From contig NZ_CP181167.1 of the NCBI RefSeq assembly GCF_047824785.1, positions 3,720,001 through 3,784,000 on the forward strand: a stretch of 64,000 bases of DNA, given 5' to 3'. How positions within the stretch are numbered: position 1 is the stretch's first letter; the number at the start of each line of letters is the position of its first letter. The notes under the pieces were generated by a model. The model had not been told where the DNA came from. It was given only the letters and a program-made list of their open reading frames with translations, and made no database searches. This document shows positions 57,399-64,000 of this stretch, piece by piece. Both the position numbers and the translations under genes were made by a program. Origin of the DNA: Nitrobacter sp039808345. GTDB taxonomy: Bacteria; Pseudomonadota; Alphaproteobacteria; Rhizobiales; Xanthobacteraceae.

Positions 57399-57824
57399 CG
57401 TCATCTCCTAGCAAGCGTGGCGGTCACCCCTTCCACGCTACCTCATTGACTGGAATCCCGGCACATTAGTGTGCGTCAGGTTGCGCCGCAAGAAGCTTGC
57501 GGGCCTGGTGTCGGCGGCGATGCCGTTTCGTGAAAATCAAGCGGAGCCGCCCCGCGCCGGTCCGGGACCGGCATTCCGCTCGCCTTCGAACAGCGCCGCC
57601 TTCAACGCAATGTGACCCGCGACGCTTCGTGGGCGGAATGAACTTTCTGAAAAATCCCCGATGCCGGCAATTACCGGCTATTCGCGCGGCGGCGCTTGTC
57701 GTCCACCTCAATAAGTTTCAAAGTTGAGGTCTTGCGCCGGTTCAGTGCCATCCTCATTGTCAGATACGAAAACTATCAGATGCGAAATCGGCAGCCTCAC
57801 CGCGCGACATCGGGAGCCACGCGA
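57399..57824. other. intergenic region between aspC and the GST gene
   Basis: Divergent promoter region of about 420 bases. No repeat of the main family is found. AT-rich parts near 57640-57660 and 57700-57785 could hold the GST promoter. I see no gene. Confidence 0.4.
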
Positions 57825-58475
57825 ATGTACAAGCTCTATTCGATGCAGCGCTCGGGAAACAGCTACAAGGTTCGCCTCGCGCTGACTTTCCTTGACGTGC
57901 CTTATCATGCCATCGAAATCGACATCCTGCGTGGTGAAAGCCGCACGCCGGATTTTCTGGCGAAGAACCCGAGCGGGCAGGTGCCGTTACTGGAGGTGGC
58001 AGAAGGGCGTTACCTCGCGGAGTCCAACGCGATCCTGTGGTATGTCGCGATCGGAACCGGGCTGGCGCCGGATTCACCGATCGAGCGCGCCGAAGCGTTG
58101 CAGTGGATGTTCTTCGAGCAGCACGCGCTGGAGCCCAATATCGGCGCCGCGTATTTCTGGCTGTCGCTCGTTAAAGGGGGACGCGATCTGCAGACTCACG
58201 CGCTGGACGACTGGATGGAGCGTGGCTACGCGGCCCTCCAGGTCATGGAGAATCATCTCAGAACCCATGACTTCTTCGCCGCCGGCCAGCTGACCATCGC
58301 CGACATCGCTCTTTATGCCTACACCCACCTCGCCGACCAATGCGATTTCGACCTCGCCACATTCCCCTCTGTCCGTGCCTGGTTGCGGCGGATCGAACAG
58401 CAGCCCGGCTTCGTGACCATGGACGGCAGCACGGTTTCTTCAGGCCACGCCGCGGTCCGAATCGCAAGGGCCTGA
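57825..58475 (+). CDS. glutathione S-transferase
   Basis: A 216-residue cytosolic transferase. The thioredoxin-fold amino domain starts MYKLYSMQRSGNSYKVRLAL with an active-site Ser in place of Tyr, followed by NPSGQVPLLE and AESNAILWYV, the glutathione-binding cis-Pro and Glu-Ser pair. The helical carboxy domain has FFAAGQLTIADIALYAYTHL, the conserved N-cap box. Substrate unknown. I start at the ATG at 57825; the open frame further upstream is not coding. Confidence 0.92.
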   Translation: MYKLYSMQRSGNSYKVRLALTFLDVPYHAIEIDILRGESRTPDFLAKNPSGQVPLLEVAEGRYLAESNAILWYVAIGTGLAPDSPIERAEALQWMFFEQHALEPNIGAAYFWLSLVKGGRDLQTHALDDWMERGYAALQVMENHLRTHDFFAAGQLTIADIALYAYTHLADQCDFDLATFPSVRAWLRRIEQQPGFVTMDGSTVSSGHAAVRIARA

Positions 58476-58948
58476 CCTGCGCGGTCGGCATCAGTCTCAA
58501 TCCAGGCACCAGCTTCGACAGCACACGCGCTGGAAGCGCTTCTCTCCGCGCCGATTGCCCCAATCCTGCCCGCGACTGGTGAAAGATGGTCGAGGGCGGG
58601 GGTGATTCGCTCATGCTTGTGGAGATTCGACAATGAGGCGCTCGCCGGGTTCGATCGGATGGTTTGGAGGGCGCTTCGCGCCCGTCGCCTCGGCGCACCT
58701 GATCCATGCGGTCGCGGCTTCACTGGCCATCGCTGCTTTTGCGGTCTCCCTTTCCGTCGCTTTCGCAATGATGTCGATCAAGGTCGCGATGGCCATGCCG
58801 ATCGGAACCTGACCCGTTCCTTGCAGTTTACATCGGCCCACGCCCGATTTGGTGCGGCGTCCCATTTCTGTGAATCCTGGTCTGTGAATCCGATCTCCGT
58901 CATGGAACTCCCTGCGTGTGAGCCATCGCTGATTGCCAGGAGCGGCCG
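58476..58948. other. intergenic region, no gene seen
   Basis: About 470 bases. Open frames on both strands (58602-58952 plus, 58611-58958 minus) have no hydrophobic pattern, conserved motif or ribosome site that I trust. No main-family repeat is found. It may hold the promoter of the sugar dehydrogenase gene or a decayed gene. Confidence 0.4.
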
Positions 58949-60112
58949 ATGAATACACCCGTCATGCGGGCTGCGGCCATTCGGCGCGCGGTCACCATTT
59001 TCGCGGCTTGCTTGCTCGCGGCTTGCTTCGCCACCGGCGCGCGCAGCGAAAGCCAATCGTACCAGTCGTCAGCCGGGCCGATCGAGGTCTCGACCGTCGC
59101 CAGCGGCCTCGTCCACCCCTGGGGGCTCGCCTTGCTGCCGGACGGGCGGGCACTGGTCACGGAACGGCCCGGGCGCTTTCGTATCGTCAGCCCCGACGGC
59201 GATCTGTCGCCGCCGCTCAAGAACGTGCCGGGCGTCTGGAACTCCGGTCAGGGCGGCCTGCTCGACGTCGTGCTGGACAGGTCGTTCGCGGACAACAAGA
59301 CCCTCTATTTCTGCTTCGCGGAGCGGGTGGAACGCGGCGGACGAACCGCCATCGCACGCGCCCGGTTGAGTGAGGATCGTCTTCAGGACGTGGGGATCAT
59401 CTTCCGTCAGGAAGGACCGCTGTCGTCGGGCAATCACTATGGCTGCCGCATCGCGCAAGCTGACGACGGCAACCTGTTCGTGACGCTCGGCGATCATTTC
59501 AGCCATCGTGACGAAGCCCAGAATCTCGCCAACCACCTCGGCAAGGTGATCCGCATCGCGCCGGATGGCTCGGCGCCCTCCGACAATCCGTTCGTCGGCC
59601 GCGCCGGCGCCAGGCCAGAAATCTGGAGCTACGGCCATCGCAACGAGCAGGGACTCGCCATCAATCCGGCGACCGGCGGTCTGTGGGAGGTCGAGCACGG
59701 CCCGCGCGGCGGCGACGAGGTCAACATCATCGGCAAGGGCAAGAACTACGGCTGGCCGGTGATCGGCTACGGCATCGATTACAACGGTGCGAAGATTCAT
59801 GCCGGCGCCTCAAGGGAAGGCATGGAACAGCCGGTGAAGCACTGGGTGCCGTCGATCTCGCCTTCCGGCATGGCCTTCTATACCGGCGCGCTGTTTCCGT
59901 CGTGGAAAGGCAACCTTTTCATCGGCGCGCTCTCGGGGCGGATGCTGGTGCGCCTTTCGCTCCGGGGCGATGAGGTCACCGGCGAGGAACGCCTGCTGCA
60001 AGACCTCGACGAGCGCATCCGCGACGTCCGCCAGGCGTCCGACGGCGCGCTGTGGCTTCTGACCGACAGCAAGGCGGGACGCCTGTTGCGAGTATCGCCC
60101 GCCGGGAAATAA
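58949..60112 (+). CDS. PQQ-dependent sugar dehydrogenase-like protein
   Basis: A 387-residue exported beta-propeller of the glucose/sorbosone dehydrogenase family, related to YliI (Asd). The amino end has hydrophobic AVTIFAACLLAAC, where LAAC26 fits a lipobox; plain signal-peptidase cleavage near ARSE is the alternative. Family marks are VHPWGLALLPDGRALVTERP, GNHYGCRI, YGHRNEQGLA, EHGPRGGDEVN and SISPSGMAFYTG. Such enzymes oxidise aldoses in the periplasm using PQQ and pass electrons to quinone or cytochrome. No pqq genes are in the window. The ATG at 58949 fits the signal peptide. Confidence 0.88.
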   Translation: MNTPVMRAAAIRRAVTIFAACLLAACFATGARSESQSYQSSAGPIEVSTVASGLVHPWGLALLPDGRALVTERPGRFRIVSPDGDLSPPLKNVPGVWNSGQGGLLDVVLDRSFADNKTLYFCFAERVERGGRTAIARARLSEDRLQDVGIIFRQEGPLSSGNHYGCRIAQADDGNLFVTLGDHFSHRDEAQNLANHLGKVIRIAPDGSAPSDNPFVGRAGARPEIWSYGHRNEQGLAINPATGGLWEVEHGPRGGDEVNIIGKGKNYGWPVIGYGIDYNGAKIHAGASREGMEQPVKHWVPSISPSGMAFYTGALFPSWKGNLFIGALSGRMLVRLSLRGDEVTGEERLLQDLDERIRDVRQASDGALWLLTDSKAGRLLRVSPAGK

Positions 60113-60154
60113 CGCGTCGCGCCGGGATCGCCGCGCCGCGCGTCCTTCATCGTC

Positions 60155-60709
60155 TCACGGAGTCCTGAGCGCGGCGAGCAGCGCGAAGCCGAAAAGCACG
60201 GCGGCGCCTGCGATGAAACCGAACGCGAATGTCAGGTATCCGCGAACAGGCTTCCTCGTCTCCGCCGGCTCCCACAGCGGCGTCGCCGACAGCGCACGCT
60301 CACGCTCGATCATGCGTCGCGCGACATAGTCCGTGACCGCCTTGACGATCGCGGCCGAGTCATGGGACTCCGCGAGCACGATCCGGCCGTACCGGGTATC
60401 CTGAACAAAGCGGTACAGGCGCTTGTCGCGTCCCATCACGACATGGGCGACGATGTCGATCCACAGCCGCGGCGTGTCTCCCTTGCTGATACCCCGATCG
60501 AACAGGTCGATCTGATCCGGCACCTCCGCGAACAACGGATCAAGCGCCTCGTTCAGGATCTCAAGCCGCGCCGCTTCCGCGTCGCGCAGATCAACGACGA
60601 CGCCGGTGCGATCGGCGGCCTCGATCCGGGCCCGCCATAGCGCGTCGCGCAGCCGCAGCGGCTTCGCCGTTTCCGCCGCGCTCCTTCCAATGATCGGTGC
60701 GTCCGACAT
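60155..60709 (-). CDS. conserved protein with carboxy-terminal membrane anchor
   Basis: A 184-residue protein. The soluble part has LRDALWRARIEAADRTGVVV, DLRDAEAARLEILNEAL, and DTPRLWIDIVAHVVMGRDKR; the last 40 residues hold one membrane segment (GYLTFAFGFIAGAAVLFGFA) at the extreme carboxy end, so it is tail-anchored. I recognise the pattern as a conserved hypothetical type of this bacterial group without known function. The ATG at 60709 has GGAAAGG just upstream. Confidence 0.68.
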   Translation of the reverse strand: MSDAPIIGRSAAETAKPLRLRDALWRARIEAADRTGVVVDLRDAEAARLEILNEALDPLFAEVPDQIDLFDRGISKGDTPRLWIDIVAHVVMGRDKRLYRFVQDTRYGRIVLAESHDSAAIVKAVTDYVARRMIERERALSATPLWEPAETRKPVRGYLTFAFGFIAGAAVLFGFALLAALRTP

Positions 60710-60916
60710 CGGCCGCCTTTCCCGCAGATGCTGCCGCCCTTTAACCAGACGGTAACCATGCAACTTAACAGCAACTCCGGTCGGCGCAAAGGCCGTTTAG
60801 ATCCAAAGGCTTATGGGCTGACGACTGCTTCCGCGGGCACTCAGCCCGCCGGATGCACAACGGCCCCGCCCGATCTGCCGGGCAGGGCCGCTGCTTCCTT
60901 GGACGCTTCTTCTTTT

Positions 60917-61039
60917 TAGAGCATGATCCCGACCCGAAGGGCCGCGCCATCGCAAAGTGGAAACCGGTTTTCGGATAAGATCATGCTCAAACAAAATGAT
61001 ATGCGACGAGTCTGATTGAACGCAGTTGAAACAGACTCC
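60917..61039. repeat. A-type interspersed repeat, near-identical to 1111-1231
   Basis: TTTAGAGCATGATCCCGACC at the start, AAACCGGTTTTCGGATAAGA in the middle and TTGAAACAGACTCC at the end. Over about 120 bases it differs from the copy at 1111-1231 by only a few changes. Confidence 0.88.
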
Positions 61040-61053
61040 AAGACGGACGAGCC

Positions 61054-61260
61054 TCAGCCCGCCATGCGGTTCGGCTCTTCCACGATCGAGAAGCGCACGC
61101 CGGCGCGGTAACGATTTTCCTCGGACACCACCCTCCAGGCGTCCTCCGCTTCCTTCCGCGTCTTGAACGGTCCTTGCACCTGGGCCGAGCCTTCCACCAG
61201 CTTGTGGAAGTTCATTGAACCGAATTCGCCGCCGATTACCCAGAAGTTGCTACGGGTCAT
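61054..61260 (-). CDS. DUF4170 domain small protein
   Basis: A 68-residue soluble protein of the DUF4170 family: SNFWVIGGEFGSMNFHKLVE, GPFKTRKEAEDAWR, YRAGVRFSIVEE. It resembles a short sporulation-related-type fold in length, but its function is unknown. The ATG at 61260 is the likely start. It lies 27 bases after aceA and on the same strand, so it may be co-transcribed with it. Confidence 0.82.
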   Translation of the reverse strand: MTRSNFWVIGGEFGSMNFHKLVEGSAQVQGPFKTRKEAEDAWRVVSEENRYRAGVRFSIVEEPNRMAG

Positions 61261-61287
61261 GAGAACCTCCTCGCCTGTTCGTCCGCT

Positions 61288-62595
61288 TTACTCAGCGGCC
61301 TGAACGTTGATCGGTGAGCCCTGAGGCTTGAACTGCGCGGCTTCCGTGGAATCGTGAAGCGCGGTAGTCGAAGATTGGCCTCCCGTGATCGTGGTCGACA
61401 CCAGATCGAAGTAGCCGGTGCCGACCTCGCGCTGATGGCGCGTGGCCGAGTAACCGAACTGTTCCGATGCGAACTCAGCCTGCTGGAGACGGGAATAGGC
61501 CGCCATGCCCTTGGTCTTGTAGCCGCGCGCCAGTTCGAACATGCCGTGGTTGAGCGAGTGGAATCCCGCCAGCGTGACAAACTGAAACTTGTAGCCCATC
61601 GCGGCGATCTCCTTCTGGAATTGCGCGATGGCGGCCTTGTCGAGGTTGGCTTCCCAGTTGAACGAGGGCGAGCAGTTGTAGGCCAGCATCTTGTCCGGAT
61701 GAACTTTCTTGACGGCTTCCGCGAACTTGCGCGCGCCTTCGAGGTCGGGTTTCGAGGTCTCCCACCACAGAAGGTCCGCGTATCTCGCATATGACAGCCC
61801 GCGCTTGATGCAGTGGTCCAGGCCGGTGCCGGGCTTCAGGCGATAGAAGCCTTCCGCCGTGCGTTCGCCGGTGATGAACTCGTGATCGCGCTCGTCAATG
61901 TCCGACGTGATCAGCTTCGCGCTCTCCGCGTCGGTGCGCGCCAGCACGAGGGTCGGCACCCCGCAAACGTCAGCCGCAAGCCGCGCCGCGATCAGATTGC
62001 GCTCATGCGCCGCGGTCGGGATCAGCACCTTGCCGCCCATGTGGCCGCACTTCTTTTCCGATGCGAGCTGATCCTCGAAGTGGACGCCCGCCGCGCCCGC
62101 CTCGATATAGGCCTTCATGATCTCGAACGCGTTGAGCGGTCCGCCGAAACCCGCTTCAGCGTCAGCGACGATCGGCACGAACCAGTCGATCCTCGCCCCA
62201 CCCTCGGCGTGCTCGATCTGGTCGGCGCGCTGAAAGGTCCGGTTGATGCGGCGGCAGAGTTCAGGGCCGGCGTTGGCCGGATAGAGGCTCTGGTCCGGAT
62301 ACATCGCACCCGCGGTGTTGGCGTCGGCGGCGACCTGCCAGCCGGAGAGATAGATCGCGGGCAGACCGGCGCGCGCCTGCTGCATCGCCTGATTGCCGGT
62401 AACGGCGCCAAGCGAATTCACGTAAGGCATTTCGTTGAGTTGCTTCCACAGCCGGTTCGCGCCCCTCTCGGCCAGGGTGTACTCGATCGCGACCGAGCCG
62501 CGCAGCCGTTCCACGTCCTCCGGAGCATAGGGACGGCTGATCCCCTCAAACCGGCCCTTGGGGGCGGGAACGATCTGCTCAAAGGTCCTGGTCAT
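61288..62595 (-). CDS. aceA: isocitrate lyase
   Basis: A 435-residue glyoxylate-cycle enzyme splitting isocitrate to glyoxylate and succinate. The catalytic loop KKCGH with Cys183 is present, together with YLSGWQVAADAN, ADAEAGFGGPLN and the LLWWETSKP block. Length fits the shorter bacterial type. I start at the ATG at 62595, with GGAGATAGGG upstream; the frame is open 11 codons more. The divergent gene is the ScfR/RamB-type regulator that commonly controls it. No malate synthase gene is next to it. Confidence 0.97.
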   Translation of the reverse strand: MTRTFEQIVPAPKGRFEGISRPYAPEDVERLRGSVAIEYTLAERGANRLWKQLNEMPYVNSLGAVTGNQAMQQARAGLPAIYLSGWQVAADANTAGAMYPDQSLYPANAGPELCRRINRTFQRADQIEHAEGGARIDWFVPIVADAEAGFGGPLNAFEIMKAYIEAGAAGVHFEDQLASEKKCGHMGGKVLIPTAAHERNLIAARLAADVCGVPTLVLARTDAESAKLITSDIDERDHEFITGERTAEGFYRLKPGTGLDHCIKRGLSYARYADLLWWETSKPDLEGARKFAEAVKKVHPDKMLAYNCSPSFNWEANLDKAAIAQFQKEIAAMGYKFQFVTLAGFHSLNHGMFELARGYKTKGMAAYSRLQQAEFASEQFGYSATRHQREVGTGYFDLVSTTITGGQSSTTALHDSTEAAQFKPQGSPINVQAAE

Positions 62596-62622
62596 CCCTA
62601 TCTCCAGTTCACATTCATGACA

Positions 62623-62633
62623 TTGCATTGCAA
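62623..62633. promoter_or_regulatory. palindrome in the aceA/regulator gap, candidate operator
   Basis: TTGCATTGCAA is a palindrome with one central base, about 28 bases upstream of the aceA start codon and 120-140 bases upstream of the regulator. The surrounding 150 bases are AT-rich for this genome (TTTGTCTTGTATGTCATTTTG near 62716-62737). It is a reasonable site for the divergent regulator; this is inference. Confidence 0.4.
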
Positions 62634-62763
62634 GATACCTGGATAGATAAACGCCAGTTCAGACCTTTAGTATAGATACCTTGATTTCAAATGGTGATGT
62701 CATGTAACATACTTATTTGTCTTGTATGTCATTTTGTAAAAACTGTCATAGATGAGCCCCGGA

Positions 62764-64000
62764 ATGGTCACCGACCCAGGCAAGAAACTCTTCGTCGGCC
62801 CGCGATTTCGCCGTGTCCGCCAGCAGCTCGGGCTCTCGCAGACCCAATTCGCGGAAGGGCTCGGAATTTCCCCGAGCTACGTCAACCTGATCGAGCGCAA
62901 CCAGCGCCCGGTCACCGCGCAGATCCTTCTCCGCCTCGCGGAGACCTACGATCTCGACCTGCGCGACCTCGCCACCGCCGACGAGGACCGCTTCTTCGCA
63001 GAGTTGAACGAGGTCTTTTCCGATCCCTTGTTTCGCCAGATCGACATCCCCAAGCAGGAGCTACGCGATCTGGCTGAGCTCTGCCCGGGCGTGACCCATG
63101 CGTTGCAGCGCCTCTACGCCGCCTACGCCGAGGCGAGGCGAGGCGAAACGCTGGCGGCGGCGCAGTTCGCCGGCCGCGACGACAGCACGGGCGGGCGCTT
63201 CGAGGCCGATCCGATCGAGCGGGTTCGCGACCTGATCGAAACCAACCGCAATTATTTCCCGGAGCTTGAGCAGGCCGCGGAAGCGCTGCGCGATGAAATC
63301 GACGTTCCCGCACAGGACCTGTTCGCGGCGCTGGGCGCGCGGCTGCGGGAAAAACATTCGATCCAGACCCGCATCATGCCGGTTGATATCATGCGCGAAA
63401 CGCTGCGCCGCTTCGACCGCCACCGCCGCCAGCTCCTGATCTCCGAACTCGTGGACGGCCCCGGGCGCGCCTTCCAGCTCGCATTCCAGATCGCGCTCGC
63501 CGACTGCACAGCCGCTTTTGATGCGATCATCACGCGCGCCGGCGCGCTCGACGACACCTCGCGCCGGCTTTACCGCATCACGCTCGCGAACTACTTCGCA
63601 GGCTGCGCGCTGATGCCTTATCAGCCCTTCCTCGCCGCGGCGGAATCGCTCGGCTACGACATCCATGTGCTGGCGCAACGCTTCAGCACCGGATTCGAGC
63701 AGGTGTGCCACCGCCTGACCACGCTGCAGCGGCCGAACGCGCGAGGCGTGCCGTTCTTCATGCTGCGCGTCGACAATGCCGGCAATGTCTCCAAGCGATT
63801 TTCATCCGGCACGTTTCCGTTCTCGAAGTTCGGCGGCACCTGTCCGCTGTGGAACGTCCACTCCACGTTCGACACGCCGGATCGCCTGTTGAAGCAGGTG
63901 ATCGAGTTGCCGGACGGCACCCGCTACTTCTCGATCGCACAGATGGTGCGCCGGCCGGTCGCGCCGCATCCGCTGGCGCAGCCTCGCTTCGCTATCGGCC
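62764..64000 (+). CDS. ScfR/RamB-type XRE regulator of acetate/short-chain acyl metabolism (3' truncated by window)
   Basis: At least 412 residues are present, and the frame is open at the window edge. A helix-turn-helix lies at residues 12-66 (RFRRVRQQLGLSQTQFAEGL, SPSYVNLIERNQRPVT). The middle (about 165-330) is the ImmA/IrrE-like part typical of ScfR/RamB regulators, with NYFAGCALMPYQPFLAAAES, GYDIHVLAQRFSTGFEQVC and HRLTTLQR, in which the HExxH metal motif is not visible. The last part seen is the DUF2083-type region (FGGTCPLWNVHSTF). RamB represses glyoxylate-cycle genes in Corynebacterium. An ATG at 62752 is an alternative start. Divergent from aceA, which it likely controls. Confidence 0.88.
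   Translation, partial: MVTDPGKKLFVGPRFRRVRQQLGLSQTQFAEGLGISPSYVNLIERNQRPVTAQILLRLAETYDLDLRDLATADEDRFFAELNEVFSDPLFRQIDIPKQELRDLAELCPGVTHALQRLYAAYAEARRGETLAAAQFAGRDDSTGGRFEADPIERVRDLIETNRNYFPELEQAAEALRDEIDVPAQDLFAALGARLREKHSIQTRIMPVDIMRETLRRFDRHRRQLLISELVDGPGRAFQLAFQIALADCTAAFDAIITRAGALDDTSRRLYRITLANYFAGCALMPYQPFLAAAESLGYDIHVLAQRFSTGFEQVCHRLTTLQRPNARGVPFFMLRVDNAGNVSKRFSSGTFPFSKFGGTCPLWNVHSTFDTPDRLLKQVIELPDGTRYFSIAQMVRRPVAPHPLAQPRFAIG

Noticed and set aside
58602..58958. Overlapping 115-116 codon frames on both strands between the GST and sugar dehydrogenase genes
   Set aside because: No motif, no hydrophobic segment and no convincing ribosome site; likely GC-driven open frames.

Overview
The window is about 64 kb of GC-rich chromosome from an alphaproteobacterium, most likely of the Bradyrhizobium/Nitrobacter/Rhodopseudomonas family. 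That placement rests on three things: an F1-only atpHAGDC operon without F0 genes, a ROSE-type RNA thermometer in front of an Hsp20 gene, and many family-typical conserved proteins (DUF459, DUF992, DUF4112, DUF4170). The genus is an inference; there is no rRNA or nitrogen-oxidation gene here to settle it. Most of the window is ordinary core genome with one accessory island.

Layout. 1-3.8 kb: the end of an N-formylglutamate amidohydrolase gene, a candidate small RNA with anti-Shine-Dalgarno loops, hisN, a lysophospholipase-like hydrolase, and a heat-shock gene controlled by a sigma-32-like promoter plus ROSE element. 4.3-10.7 kb: gltB-gltD, glutamate synthase. 11-15 kb: envelope proteins (DUF459/SGNH-like protein, lytic transglycosylase). 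15.3-17.1 kb: galU, a small DUF7662-like protein, msrB. 17.3-23.4 kb: accessory island (below). 23.9-29.4 kb: the F1 ATP synthase operon with an Ohr-type peroxidase between atpG and atpD. 30-34 kb: RlpA-like protein, priA, xerC. 34-44 kb: small conserved proteins, purA, a secreted S10 carboxypeptidase, serA-serC. 44-49 kb: two outer-membrane beta-barrels, an Fsr-like MFS exporter, glmM. 49-58 kb: feoAB, aroE, an EF-G-like GTPase, a DUF992 protein, aspartate aminotransferase, a glutathione S-transferase. 59-64 kb: PQQ-type sugar dehydrogenase, small proteins, aceA and its divergent ScfR/RamB-type regulator, cut by the window end.

The exciting system is at 17.3-23.4 kb: a compact graspetide (omega-ester/amide RiPP) locus. 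It has a 76-residue precursor with a YDPxxQ leader signature and a Ser/Thr/Asp-rich tail, an MvdC/MvdD-type ATP-grasp ligase, an ABC exporter, and, on the opposite strand, a NarL-type response regulator with its membrane histidine kinase. The kinase gene is unusual twice: an interspersed repeat sits inside it in frame, and an exact 8-bp tandem duplication breaks its frame between the membrane part and the kinase part. Repeat copies flank the island on both sides.

A second theme is a family of interspersed, MITE-like repeats (about 15 copies or fragments). They usually begin TAGAGC or TAGCG and end GCTCTA. In at least six genes (hisN, the lysophospholipase gene, atpC, the DUF4112 gene, aroE, the EF-G-like gene) the terminal TAG of the repeat is the stop codon. 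No transposase, tRNA, rRNA or CRISPR array was seen.
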